64,000 nucleotides of DNA from Lumbricus terrestris (taxonomy: Eukaryota > Annelida > Clitellata > Crassiclitellata > Lumbricidae). Under the pieces are notes generated by a model. That model saw nothing but the letters and a program-made list of their open reading frames with translations. It had not been told where the DNA came from and made no database searches. The position numbers were made by a program, and so were the translations under genes. Below, piece by piece: positions 23,113 through 34,799 of the stretch (position 1 is its first letter; every line of letters starts with the position of its first letter). The stretch is from the NCBI GenBank assembly GCA_949752735.1, contig OX457047.1, positions 12,589,976-12,653,975 on the forward strand. The letters are read 5' to 3'.

Positions 23113-23595
23113 TCAAGCGTAAAGTGCATTGTTCTCGTCCCCGGTGAGTGGTGCAAAAGAACCTATGAAAGCAACAGCATTAAAACGTTGCGTGCAGATA
23201 GAAAGTCTCTGAAAGAGATAGACAATTTCTCTAGGATCGCCAGAAACAGCGGCACAACGGCGGCCCAACTCCAATAAAAATTCGCGACCCGCACGATTGA
23301 TGGGGCCTAACGATTCGATTGCGATTGGCACAAACTCGTGGGAGACAGGAAGCGTCGAGTACTTGCTGCACTTTCGATCCGCCGCGTGTTCAGCAGCACC
23401 TCCGGAAACCGCTGAAGACAAATGTAAGTAGGAGACAGCACATGTGTGGATGGCTGTGTAGTCCCAGGCGACATATTTACCTCTGGCCCATGGGACGAGA
23501 GTGGCACCGTCAGGTCTTTTGCCGTCCGTTCTAATCAGGCCTGGAGGCTCTTTAGAACTGGGGATGTTAGCCTTCGAGAGTGCCCTCCACACCAA
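23113..23595 (-). pseudogene. Retroelement C-terminal fragment with nuclease-like PD...D motif
   Basis: This 160-codon frame contains EPPGLIRTDGKRPDGATL, then VPWARGKYVAWDYTAI, EFVPIAIESLG and REFLLELGRRCAAVSGD. I recall similar tails at the C-termini of retroelement proteins in many invertebrates. The RPD...WD(Y/x)T spacing recalls PD-(D/E)xK restriction-like endonucleases of some non-LTR elements. No reverse transcriptase is attached: upstream (23600 and above) is an ATT run. It ends in an AAT-rich tail, as expected for a retrotransposed 3' fragment. Family identity is inferred. Confidence 0.55.
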
Positions 23596-23624
23596 GTCGT
23601 TGACCGCAAAGTGTCGAGCTGTTC

Positions 23625-23625
<1 letters not shown>

Positions 23626-23715
<90 letters not shown>
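23626..23715. repeat. (ATT)n microsatellite
   Basis: About 90 bases of ATT, at the truncated 5' side of the minus-strand fragment. Confidence 0.95.
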
Positions 23716-23716
<1 letters not shown>

Positions 23717-23764
23717 TAGTTTTGAGTGGAATGCAAAGGGGTTAAGGAAAAAGAACAGATAGTT

Positions 23765-23965
23765 CAAGGCTACAGTGTTGTACAGGACTTGAGACTTGAA
23801 ACGGGCGTGGACTGTTTTAGTAGGAGAATTACAGAAAGGTACGAAAAGTAGTCTGGGGCTGACGTTGATTTATAGAGTTTGGGTACAATGAAGACACTAT
23901 ACGGGTTCCAAGAAAGACTTAGGGCTATAAGCCTCACAATCTCTGGCAATTATCACCAGGTAGAG
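23765..23965 (-). mobile_element. Internal fragment of the CCGG-flanked element family
   Basis: In reverse complement this matches the interior of the copy at 4390-4560: it shares GAGGTTGTGAGGCTT-like, TTTCTTGGAACCC and TATAAATCAACGTC blocks in the same order. No terminus is present. Confidence 0.6.
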
Positions 23966-24644
23966 AAGAGAGGGAAGTTGTGTAGGGAAATATGGTTTGG
24001 GAAAAAGAAACGAAAGAGGACAAAATCTGGTGGACTTCTGCAAGCGCAGAGAATAGAAAGCAGAGTGAATAAGTCACAACAAGAACAAAGTGAAGAGACA
24101 GCGGTGGAGAAAAGGTGGGAAAATATCAGGTATATAATCGTGGAGGAAACAACGGAGACAATAGGATACAAAAAAGGAAAGACCCCACGGAAGCCATGGA
24201 TAACGGGAGAAATGATAAGAGAAATGGAAGAGAGAAGAAAGTGGAGGCATCAGAGCACGGAAGAGGCGAACAAGGAGTACAGAAGGCTTATCAACAAATT
24301 AAGAAGAACAATCGAAAAGGCGAGAGAACAATGGTGGGAGAATCAGTGCAGAGAGATAGAAGAACTACAGAGGAAGGGAAGAGATGATCAGATGTATGAA
24401 ATAGTGAAAAACACTACAAAGAACATGATGCAGAAGGGAGGAATTGGAGTACAGGATAGAGATGGCACAATGATACAAGATCCCCAACAAGTAAGGGAGA
24501 GATGGAAGGAATATGTAGAAGATCTCTCAAACCAAAAACAGGCCCATGGGGTTAAATCAGGAGATAGGGAGGTGGAAGATGAAGAAACAGGACCAGAAAT
24601 ATTGAAAGAGGAATTAATAGCAGCTATCGCTAAAACTGAGATTT
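23966..24644 (+). pseudogene. RTE-type LINE fragment A (linker region)
   Basis: This is the stretch between endonuclease and polymerase in RTE elements. It is recognisable by KPWITGEMIREMEERRKWRH, EYRRLINKLRRTIEKAREQW and GGIGVQDRDGTMIQDPQQ. The frame is open from 23879 to 24646 and ends at the polymerase threshold (ELIAAIAKTEI then stop). There the sequence switches to a second RTE copy. The first 87 bases of the open frame belong to another repeat. Endonuclease and polymerase are missing. Confidence 0.75.
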
Positions 24645-26760
24645 AGGAAACATGGGAGAACAGAACACAGAATTGTATATGATCTGGACAAACTGCAGGA
24701 CAGCGACGTTAGGGAAGGCTACACAGTAGAGGGGAACAATAGATTTGAGACTCTCCTGGGCTGCGAGGAAGAGAAAAATCCAAATGAACTGTGGGAGGAC
24801 ATCAAAGAAGAAACGAAAAACACGGAAGAGAAAGAAAAGAAGAAACAAGCCATGGATGACAATGGAAACCTTGAAGTTGATAGAGACAAGAAGAAATCTG
24901 AAACCGGGGAAGGATAGAAATGAAGAAGGCAGGAGAGCGTATGCAGAAGCAAAAAGTGAAGTACAAAGAAATATCAGGGTCGATAGAAAAGAATGGTTGA
25001 AGAAGCAATGAGAGGACATTGAAGATGGAATGAAAAGAGGAAACACAAAAATGGCTTTCGATGTGATAAAGAAACTCCGGCAAAACGTGATACCTAAACA
25101 AAGGAACATCGCAGATGAAGAAGGAAGGCTACTATCGGACATGGAGAGCATAAAAACGAGATGGAGACAGTATACAGAAGAGCTATACAGGGACAGCGAG
25201 GAGGACGGAGAAGAGAGGGAACACACCGGGGGTGAAGCGGGAAACGGAGAAAGGACAGCGCCGATACTGGTGGATGAAGTCAGAGATGCAATCAGGAGGC
25301 TGCCAAAGGGAAAGGCAACTGGAATCGACGAACTGCCGGCGGAATTATGGAAGGTAGATAGCGAGGAGATTGCAGCGGTCTTCTGCAAGCTATGCAACAA
25401 GATACTGGAAACGGAGGAATGGCCTACGGACTGGATTAAGTCAATTTTCGTTGCGATTCCGAAAGTCAAGGGAACAACGAAATGCGAGGAGCATAGAACT
25501 ATTGCCTTGATCAGCCATGCGAGCAAGATAATGCTCCGAGTTCTGCTTGGCAGGATGCAGAAGGTGGCGGATGAGGAGCTATCGGACGTACAGATGGGAT
25601 TCAGGAAGGGAGTGGGCACAAGAGACCAGATTTTCAACTTACGAATCATCATTGAGAAAGCAAGAGAACATCAAACGCCTCTGTATATAGCCTTCATAGA
25701 CTATAAGAAAGCCTTTGACTCGGTGAAGCATAAGAAACTCTGGACAGTGCTAAAAGAAATGGGAGTGGACAGCCAAGTAGTGAAGGTTTTTAAAAGTCTG
25801 TATGACAACCAACAGGCATAGACAAGGAAATGACGGAATGGTTCAGGATTGGAAAGGGGGTGAGGCAGGGCTGCTTGATATCACCACTGTCTTTTAACGG
25901 GTACTCAGAGAAGGTGATGAGAGAGTCTGCGGATATACTTAGCTGGATCGGAGTAACGGTAAGCGGACGGACAATAAACAACTTGCGATACGCGGATGAT
26001 ATCGTACTCGTCGCTACATCAAAAGAAGCGCTCCAGCAACTAATGGACAGAGTGAATGAAACATCTAAGAAATATGGGCTGGAAATAAATAGCAAGAAAA
26101 CAAAAGTGATGGTGGTGAGCAGAGATCAAGAGAGGATAGCGATCACATGTAATGGAGGAATCTTGGAGCAAGTGGAGTCGTTCCGTTACCTAGGCGTCAT
26201 AGTGGAGGAGAGTGGAGATGGAGGCAGGGAGATTAGAGCCAGACTGGGGATGGCGCGAACGGCCATGGGGTCTTTGACTACACTGTGGAAGGACAGAACC
26301 ATTGGAGCAGGGCTGAAGCTAAGGCTTATGGGGTCACTGGTGTGGCCGGTGGCGCTGTACGGCTGTGAAACTTGGACGCTAAGGAAGGAAGACAAAAGAA
26401 GAATATCAGCGTTTGAGATGACAACATATAGAAAGATGCTGAGAGTCAGCTGGAAGGAGTTTAGAACAAACGAATCTATACTGGAAGAGTTGCAGCCAGA
26501 GCGGCGCTTGCTGGAGGTGGTGAAAGGAAGGAAGCTGAACTACTTCGGACACATGATTAGAGCCGACAAGCTGCCGGCATTCATATGTCAGGGCTATCTT
26601 GATGGAAAAAGGGCTCGGGGAAGGCCGAGGATAAGATGGATGGATGACGTGGAGGAATGGACGGGGATGGTGATGGCCGACTGTGTGAGGACCGCGAGAA
26701 ACAGAGAGCAGTGGAGGAAGATGGCGTCGTCGACTCTAATCCCCGATCCGCAGCAATAAT
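24645..26760 (+). pseudogene. RTE-type LINE B, linker to C-terminus
   Basis: This is the longest RTE copy. It starts in the linker (LWEDIKEETKN, then KPWMTMETLKLIETRRN). It has an in-frame TGA at 25009 and continues with VIKKLRQNVIPKQRN. The polymerase motifs follow: KGKATGIDELPAELWK, FRKGVGTRDQIFNL, motif A FIDYKKAFDSV at about 25695, then a TAG at 25820 with a frameshift, GVRQGCLISPLSF and motif C YADD at 25989-26000. The C-terminus ends RGRPRIRWMDDVEEWT and NREQWRKMASS at 26759. The endonuclease is absent. A short ACG repeat (26804-26829) may be its 3' tail. Confidence 0.9.
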
Positions 26761-26803
26761 GAGGATGGTCATGACAGACGAAATGCTTCGTTCCAGTGGC
26801 CGA

Positions 26804-26829
26804 GGGCAACGACGACGACGACGACGACG
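26804..26829. repeat. (ACG)n tail
   Basis: About 26 bases of ACG repeat after RTE copy B, in the place of a retrotransposon simple-repeat tail. Confidence 0.7.
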
Positions 26830-26842
26830 ATCGCGTAAGTGA

Positions 26843-28229
26843 AAAACAACAAGGCGGAAGGAATCGATAACATACCAGCAGAAATATTAAAGAATTTGGG
26901 AGAAAAGGCAATGAATCTGTCAGGAGATCTACAGAACTGGAATTTGGCCAGACGACTTTCTGCAGACAATTGAAGAAAAAGGATGTTAATGACAATTCTG
27001 ACGAAGATGGGAGTGGACTGGAGGGATAGAAGGTTAATAGGAAACCTGTATATGGGACAGAGGATAAGAGTGAGGATAGCGGTGGAACTATCGGAGCCGG
27101 GACAAATAGGAAGGGGTGTGAGACCACTCTCCTCCTAAAGATTGAATAGTATGAGCTATCATACATACCTGGAAGATGAGAAAGGAGGATGTCAAGAAAG
27201 GAGGATGTCCACTCTCATCCATACTATTCAATCTTTAGGAGGTGGAGGAAGAGGAGGAGCTATTGAAAGGAGGATTGAATCGAGACATCAAGAAAAGAAT
27301 GGTCTGATTTGGAGCGTCACACTGTACGGAGCAGAGACCTGGAAGATGAGAAAGGAGGATGTCAAGAAAGGAGGATGTCCACTCTCACCCATACTATTCA
27401 ATCTTTACATCGAAGAGCTAATACGGGAAGCACTGCAGGACACGGAAGAAGGAATAAAGGTTGGAGGAAAGATGATAAAGACGCTAAGAGTTGCGGACGA
27501 CCAGGCAATGCTGGCAAGCAAAGAAGAGAACCTACAACACATAATGGATGAACTGAACAGAACCAGCGAAGAATATGGGATGAAGATAAACATCAAAAAG
27601 ACGAAAGTAATGAGAATAAGTAGAGAAGCAAAAGGGGAGAAGAATATGAAAATAACAATCAATGGAGAAGAAGTGGAGCAAGTCACTGAATTTTGCTATC
27701 TAGGAAGCCATGATATCAGAAGATGGGAAGTGCCACAAAGAAATCAGGAAAAGGATAGCGATGGGGAAAGAAGCGTTCACGAAAAGGAAGGAGCTATTGA
27801 AAGGAGGATTGAATCGAGACATCAAGAAAAGAATGGTCTGATTTGGAGCGTCACACTGTACGGAGCAGAGACCTGGAAGATGAGAAAGGAGGATGTCAAA
27901 CGAATAGAAGCGATCGAGATGTGGATATGGAGGAGGATGGAACAGAGCATAAATCAAATTAAGAAGTCCTGAAGGTGGAAGATGAATCCTTGATGAATAC
28001 AATTAGAAAAAGGCAGAAGAACTGGATAGCAAATGTACTGAGAGGCAACTCCTTGCAAAGAAACATAGTGGAGGGCAAAATGGAGGGGAAGAGGAGAAGA
28101 GGAAGACCTAGGGAAAAGTTCTTGGACTGGATGATGGAGGATGGATATGGAAAACTCAAAGAAAAGGCACAACACCGAGAAGAGTGGCGTCGTTGGGCAT
28201 CTGGACCTGCCGGGAGGCAGCAGACCTAA
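26843..28229 (+). pseudogene. RTE-type LINE C, internally shuffled
   Basis: The copy starts inside the polymerase (KAEGIDNIPAEILKNLGE) and reaches GQIGRGVR near 27120. Then a block that belongs downstream (AIERRIESRHQEKNGLIWSV and TLYGAETWKMRKED) is inserted before CPLSPILFNLYIEELIRE. The same block occurs again in its proper place at about 27790-27897. A 70-base stretch is repeated at 27166-27237 and 27340-27410, and part of it is also present inverted at 27126-27150. Motif C is altered to VADD. The C-terminus ([16 protein letters not shown]) is complete to 28229. No activity is possible. Confidence 0.85.
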
Positions 28230-28930
28230 AGAAAAGAAGAGTGAGGATTGTACTGTACGTGTTTTGCGATAGTTCTGCTCGTTGCTGTTCTTTGCTTCGA
28301 CTACCAAGCATGGACTGCAATATTTCGATCATAAACTCAATTTAACATGGTACGAGAATCTTTTCGGCTGTACTGCTCTTATGTCTTCATCGGAGTTCAC
28401 ACGCTTTTGACTCGTGTTGTTTTTTTGGTTGTGTTATTACTTTCAGATGAGTTTGATTGCTGTAGCGACTGTTAACATCATAGGCTGCGGGCTTTTGTGC
28501 AAGACTTGTCTTGTTAAAGCGCGTTATAAATAATAAATTGTATTCTATAAACAGGTGAAGAAGCAATATTTTGGACAGTGTCCGGCCTGAAAGCATGCAT
28601 ACCAACTAAGGTCTTCATCGAACGATCCATGCTATACAAAATTGGGAGCAAATTGTTACACTATAGGTAAGCTACAAATGGCAATCATACCACATTTGCA
28701 ACTTACTAGTAACAAGGGACCACATAAATTACCATGCCATGAAAGAGTGCAATGTTATGCACTTAGAGAAATTGATTCTCCAATTTTTTGCAATTGGACA
28801 GAATGTTTTAAACTGGAAACTTATATTAAAATTGCATGGAGTTGTGGCAGGTATAATTCAAAAGTCTCACCCTTTGCTTGAGACTGTTCTTGGTCATTAG
28901 TTGATATTCTGGCTGTAGTTCTATAAGATA
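28230..28930. other. Non-coding; weak LINE 3' tail near 28508-28545
   Basis: TTAAAGCGCGTTATAAATAA followed by TAAATTGTATT resembles a CR1-type 3' end. Nothing else is recognised. Confidence 0.35.
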
Positions 28931-29810
28931 CTTCGTTCTCCCTAATCATTAACGGAGTGGGACAAACCCTGCAACTTGACTCTCAATCAAAGAAAGACTC
29001 AGGAGATGGTTGTTCACCGTCCGGGACGAGGAATGCTACAGTTCGCTCCAGCAGAGATTCCTGGTCTTATTCGGGTCCAAAGTATGACGATTTTAGGGGT
29101 TGTCATGACTGAAAACCTAGGATTTGAAACCCATATCAGGCGAATATGCATCCAGGCAAGACAGTCGCTTTATGCCTTGCGAATCATGACTGCACACGGC
29201 CTCAAGGGACCAAATCTGCAAGTTTGTAGGATGACCACAGTGGCTCGCATGTTATATGCGGCCCCGGCATGGTGGGGATTTGCGGGGCAGCAGGAAGGCG
29301 GCAGACGGCAGGCCATATTGGACCGTTTGATCCGTATGCATTACCTTCTTGAGGACAATCCTACATTCGAGGCTCTGTGTAGAACGGCGGACGAGAGGCT
29401 CTTCGCTGCCCTCCTACTTAATCCAGGACATGTATTGAACCCACTCCTCCCACCATTGAGGCCCCAGCCTTATTCCATGAGGCCAAGACTACATGACCGA
29501 ATCATTCCTAGGGCGGACAACCTAACGAGAAAATCTTTTTTGACAAGGATGCTTTATCATATCTAAATGTAATACCATATAAACCAAAGTGCAAAATAAA
29601 TAGTTCGTCATTAAAAGAACATTTTTTAATTTCAAATTTATTTTGGATTTGGACTTAGGATTTTATGCTATTCTAAAACACTTTGACATTGATTGGATAT
29701 AGAAATTATGTACGTTTGTTTATTATACTTTGTATGTACATTGTACACCAAAATGCGGATAGCAATTGGTATATTAAAGAATATTCTTATCTTATCTTAT
29801 ATAGCCATAG
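28930..29810 (+). pseudogene. Non-LTR retrotransposon C-terminal fragment
   Basis: The open frame 28976-29566 starts within the thumb region: LTLNQRKTQEMVVHRPG, MTILGVVMTENLGFETHI, QSLYALRIMTAHGL, and YAAPAWWGFAGQQEG. It ends LTRKSFLTRMLYHI. The coding similarity extends upstream to about 28945 in the same frame. The 3' UTR ends ATTAAAGAATATTCTTATCT with a TTATC tail near 29785-29801. The element at 60125-60917 is a relative with the same AWWG and MLF/MLY signatures. Clade not certain. Confidence 0.8.
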
Positions 29811-29835
29811 CAGGTTTAAAGCTATGTGCTTCAAA

Positions 29836-30234
29836 CTACATTATACTGTAAACAAATGACCAAAGCTCACAAATGAAAGAACAAAGAAACATACCGGGAA
29901 AAGTTCTTAAACCACTCCATGATTCTGGCCAAATCTCTACAAACCGTGCACTCTCAGATGTACTGGGTTCCGGGGATGCAATCCATCTGAGTTGAGATTT
30001 CCAATCAGGTCCAACCCTAATATAGACGATGAAATATGTACCAATTGTACCATGACAGTCAACAATCAACTTTTCAAACCAAGGCCGCAATATAAAAATA
30101 CTAATACTAATGAACATCTGATAATATGGTAAATTAGCCATGTTGTTCTCTATCAATGCAAATATATCTATGTAAAAACCAAAACGGAAATCGTCTTCGT
30201 ATGGCCAATGGCCGCTGTCAAAACAGACGAACAC
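29836..30234 (-). CDS. Possible exon, unknown protein
   Basis: A 132-codon frame contains LPYYQMFISISIFILRPWFE, then KSQLRWIASPEPSTSES and PESWSGLRTFPG. A consensus-like splice donor follows (CCCG then GTATGT at about 29896), so the coding part may end there rather than at the stop. No family is recognised. Its upstream end runs into the composite repeat at 30227, so it is probably truncated or a transposon gene piece. Chance cannot be excluded. Confidence 0.25.
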   Translation of the reverse strand: MFVCFDSGHWPYEDDFRFGFYIDIFALIENNMANLPYYQMFISISIFILRPWFEKLIVDCHGTIGTYFIVYIRVGPDWKSQLRWIASPEPSTSESARFVEIWPESWSGLRTFPGMFLCSFICELWSFVYSIM

Positions 30235-32620
30235 AATCCGAAATCACTATGAACAAGTCACAGTATGTACGGAGTAGTCGGTACTACTCCACGATATAAG
30301 CAGCGCACCGTGTGGCAGGCATTATTCCACCACTAACTGAAACGAAACTGTGACAAAACCGAAATCCAAGTGAAACCGGTTTCAGATACTTTCTTCAAGC
30401 CAAATGGCTACCTAACGAGAGTCATGGTTACTCCCGCGAGTTACCGGACAGTTATCAATCACGCATATCGCCATTTGTGGCGTGTCCGCCACATACACAA
30501 GGCGTGCACGCGTAGCGCTAGGCCTCTCTAGCCGGTGTGGCATGAGATCTTGTCCGGCATGAAATAATGTCCAGAAAACCTTGTCTTTGGTTCACGTGAC
30601 CGATGACATCAGATAGCAACTGTCAAGCTACAGTATTTATAGCACCATGAGATCTTGTCCGGGGGAAGACACCAAATAGACAAGATAATTATTCAGCCTA
30701 CCATGACCAATGATACGAAGCATATCCTAGCTAGGCCTAACAACAATATTATTAAAACAACGGCCTACGGGAAATACTGTATCATCGAAAATTGTGGGTT
30801 TTAAGTAAAATTAAATTTTCCTAAAACTGTAAGAAACAGATTCTATTTTAACGGCTATTTGAAAGTGATTGTGTATGTAGTTAGAAAATGAGTAGGCTAT
30901 AATCACACTTAAGACAGATAGTCTAGGCTAACAGGGTCTATCTCGAGATCGGCTGTACGTAGTAGGTCTAGCCTATTGTGAGCATCATACAGTCAATAGC
31001 AGCAGCATCGTACCGTGTCCATAGATTTTTTTTTCTTTGCAAACTATCAAGTTTTGCTCCACTCCTTAGTAAATATATTAGGCTAGCCTATAAGTCTATG
31101 GCGCTTCTCGAAGAACGACTCTCATAGTCGCCTCAGCACGAAAACGCAACCCCGAAGAAAAGAAAATACACCTAATGCTTTAAAGAATGACAAATTGACC
31201 AGAAGAACGAGCCGTTAGTTTGACCCTTAGTGCGGAAAAGTCATTCCATAGGGAAAGACCGACCACAGTAAACGTCCGATGTTGGGCAAGAGCAGTGCCC
31301 TACCATATAGGCCATAATTCTGGAACAATTAAAAGATGAAGAAATCATCAGATCATTATGGGTCTAATCATCGATATGAGGATGCGGTTAACGGCTTTTA
31401 CGCATAGTTTTAGAGTTTTTATAGAGACTTTTCGATCCCAACAGTGCTTTGAAAATCTGAAAGACGATCGATCTTGTAAAGATTGTAGGCAGTGGATGCG
31501 TGTAGTGATAAGTAGCCAAGCAGAGCAGGATTTCAAGCTAGTCAAGCATATGCCTAATATCAGTAGGCCCACTTGATACTTTGAATACATATTTCAATTA
31601 TCAGCATTCCAATTGATCAACAACGTGCAAACTATACATGCACACATAGAGGTTCACACTTCACAGCTATAACAACTAGGTGCTAAAAACAGAACTGAAA
31701 ACTAATGGATAAATTGGAAAGCCTAATTTTAAAAGGTTTTGGAACTCCTTTCTATGCTCTGAAAGCGATTTTATTCGTTTACACAGGCCTCGCCAGTTCG
31801 CCACGCTCCGCGATGGGAATTTCTTTCTAAATATAGAACCAGCGTCATCGTGGTCGCAACAACAAGCATCGCACATTAAAACAATAATTGAACTGTTTAC
31901 ATCTTGATTTCTCGTCACATATATAAATTATATTATTGATTTTATGTTAGTAAGATACTCTTACACGGATAATTTATATAATAATAGTAGGAAATGCTGT
32001 TTCGACAAAGAAGTTAGGCGGAGTCGTGTCCATTTCATGCCGGACAAGATTTCATGCCACACCGGCTCACGCGGAGACAACAAACAAGGAACTTAACCGT
32101 AAATACGGGAAATTGATTTAAACCCCTTGGCCGTCACCACTCAACCTCTGCACCGATGAAACCACGATCTGCATCCGGTCGCTGAATGGTCTTATCTAAG
32201 ATATGCCCTGACCACCAAACACGCCACTCACTTGGACAACCTTTCCACTGACGATATTTAAACGACACACCAGTCTTCTGCAAACCTACGGAGTTGCAGC
32301 GTCTCCGACCAAACCCCGTAACACTCAAGTTACGTCCAAGAAACAGATAAACTTTGACTGTATAGCGCAGTCAGCGGAATCTTCGCATGATACTGCGATC
32401 ACCCACTAGGCAGATCGCGAATACTGTATCACTTCCTGAGCTATCACTACGCAAACGGAAGGTTGAACCCCGTGAGATCAATGACACGGAGGAGCACCGT
32501 GAGAGATCGTCACCGAAAGCTGTCACAAAGGAATACTATAGCTTTAGCTATAAATCAGGATCGCCAAAAATCGTATTCGAACGGCCATCGTGGCTTCCCG
32601 CGGCTTCTCGCGTTTCGTGC
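30227..32620. repeat. Composite repeat R, copy 1
   Basis: Blocks here are shared with 59240-61335: CGAACACAATCCGAAATCAC at 30228, CTACCTAACGAGAGTCAT at 30411, CACGCGTAGCGC at 30508, then after the inserted element GGAGTTGCAGCGTCTCCGA at 32290 and TAGGCAGATCGCGAATACTG at 32408. The block order differs between the two copies in a way that looks like a circular permutation. No protein motif is recognised. Confidence 0.75.
30536..32061. mobile_element. CCGG-flanked TGT...ACA element (1526 bp)
   Basis: The left end is TGTGGCATGAGATCTTGTCC with CCGG at 30532-30535. The right end, reversed, is TGTGGCATGAAATCTTGTCC with CCGG at 32062-32065. The terminal repeat is about 31 bases with one mismatch. 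The homologous repeat at 59300 lacks the insertion (CTAG-CCG-CTCACGCG), which confirms the boundaries. The subterminal CACGTGA/GATAGCAAC block is shared with 17680-19308. No protein is encoded. Confidence 0.9.
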
Positions 32621-33240
32621 TCCCTGTTATTACCTCTACTTAGAATTTCCTTTGGTCCCCCCAAGTTTTAGGTCGCGGTTGCGCCTATGATGCCAAAGGC
32701 ATGTTAGAAATTTTGGACAATAGCTTGCGTTCTATCTTCTAAAACGTTTCTATTAAAAAGCATAATCTTGCAACCCTTCATGCATGCGGAGTCTGGAATT
32801 ATTTCACTACTGTGCAGATGGTAAGCAACATCTTTCTCTACTGTCAAATTAGCCATTTGACAGCAGATAAAGATGTTGCTTAGTTAACCGTTCTTGACGT
32901 ATCACTGCCAAATTTCAGCCTTTTCTTGTTTGTTGTTAATTTTAAATTTCTCACATTTTCTGCAAAAATCGCGACATCTTTCTGGTGGCATATCCTTTAA
33001 AGTTTAAACTAAAAATTAATAATGGATCAATGGATCAATTGAAGGCAAGATATGTCGACATACCTTTGTCTTGCGAAACAGTATACAACTCTGTGAATTT
33101 TCCACAAATCAGAATATTTTTGAACGTCATTTCATAAAACGACGTTATGTCAACATAATAATATTATGTTATTGTTTCCCGATAGAACTCGAACTCTACT
33201 GCTATATCCCGGTATAACGACATACATTGCTTTGCTTCCC
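32621..33240. other. Non-coding apart from a hairpin
   Basis: No gene recognised. The region contains the hairpin at 32822-32882. Confidence 0.5.
32822..32882. repeat. 28-bp-stem hairpin
   Basis: TAAGCAACATCTTTCTCTAC plus TGTCAAAT pairs with its downstream complement with two mismatches around a 5-nt loop TAGCC. The size is pre-miRNA-like, but the loop is short. It may be a tiny inverted-repeat element. Confidence 0.7.
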
Positions 33241-34790
33241 ATCAATCAATCAATCAATCAATTAATCAATTCGCTTTATTGCAACCAGAAAACAAGATGG
33301 CATCAAAAACAGAAAATATGCATGCATTGGCTACAAAGGGGGGCCCTAAAGGGATTGATATCCCGCTGGTGAGGGTCACCCAAGTAAGAAAAAGTGCCAA
33401 GAAATATTGTACAAGATTGCAAAAAATTTTAAAAAAATAAAATAAAATTAGGTGATGACAGATTGCAAAAAGTTTAAATTGTAAATAGCATGTAGAGGAA
33501 CAAACTTAGCTATTTACTTAAGTAGAACCTTAACTACAAGTGGTCATGTGCACTTCTAAGTAGACTTAGTGGAGGAAAGAAAAACACGGTCTCTTTTTAA
33601 AAACCTGCAGACTACTGGATTTACGAATATCAATTGGTATCTTATTCCACATTTGAGCGCCATAAGATTTAACAGTAAAACGCCTAGTGTTAGATTGAGC
33701 TCTGACAGGGTGATATGCAGATGAATTCCTAGTGAAATGCGAGGTGTGAGGGAGGTACCCTTGGAATCCCGAAGGAAGGAGACCGTGTTCGAGTCGAAAG
33801 AAGAACTCGCAAATTTGGAGATCCTTTATCTGGTTTATTTTTAGGAGATGAAGCTCACTAAAGAAAGGGCCAGTGTGTTCCCATTTACGAATACCCGCTA
33901 TTATACGAACAGCCTTCTTCTGTAAGATAATTAGTTTATGAAGCCTAGATTCGTATATCGATGCCCAAACCAGGTTGCAATACGTGAGGTAAGGGTAGAC
34001 GAGGGTATGATATAAGTTCATTCTTATTGTCTTTGGTAAAATATAAGCAATGCGGGAAATAATACCAATATTCTTAGCAATTTTAGATGCAATTTGATTA
34101 ATGTGAACTTTCCAGGTCAAATTTTGATCTATATGCACACCTAAGAATTTCGTCGACTCAACTTGATTGATGGAAACATCATCAATAAGCAAACAAATAA
34201 GTACTGTGGTTTATTTTCCGATAGGATTTAAATAAAATAAAGTTGTTTTCTCTGAATTAAGGGTGTCTATTTGCAGAGAACCAAACAGCTATGCTAGATA
34301 GCTCAATGTTCACAGTCTGCAACAACGTCTGCTACGAGCTATTGGAGTAAAAAACGTTGGTATCATCAGCAAACAGAAATCATTGTAGGAGAGACATTGG
34401 CCAAGTCATTAATATAAAGAAGGAAGAGAAGTGGTCCGAGGTTGAAACCTTGGGGAACTCCATATTTGATCATCCCTAAGATAGGACACCATTACAGAGA
34501 ACTCTTTGCTCTCAAAATAACTGGCAAACCATCTGAGCTGTGTCCCCCTAATTCCATATTAATCTAATTTTTTAATCAAAATATTATTTGTCTACAGTAT
34601 CAAACGCTTTAGCGAGATCGAAAAAGACTCCCACTGAGTATTCGTTATTTTCAATAACCTTTTGAAATCATGTCCTGCATACTCAATAAGGCCATGTAGG
34701 GGGAGTGACCCGCTTGAAAACCATGCTGAGATGGATGAATGATGTTAGAGTTTTTAACATAACCATAGAGTCGAAACCATCAAAGTTTGT
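33241..34790 (-). pseudogene. CR1/Rex-like LINE, 5'-truncated
   Basis: On the minus strand the part above 34200 is a decayed polymerase: fragments resembling DLAKAFDTVD, FPKVSTSDHF and ADDTNVFYSNS occur in shifting frames. From 34192 to 33566 the frame is open: VESTKFLGVHIDQNLTWKVH, YPYLTYCNLVWASIYES, LQKKAVRIIAG, and YGAQMWNKIPIDIRKSSS. The stop is followed by GTTGCAATAAAGCGAATTGA and an (ATTG)n tail at about 33241-33268. This is a standard 3' end for such LINEs. Confidence 0.85.
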
Positions 34791-34799
34791 ATTAAAGCT

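Noticed and set aside
24630..25652. 340-codon minus-strand frame
   Set aside because: It is a hydrophobic shadow of the purine-rich RTE gene on the plus strand, with no motif of its own.
26594..27166. 190-codon minus-strand frame rich in Ser, Leu and Phe
   Set aside because: Antisense shadow of RTE copies B and C.
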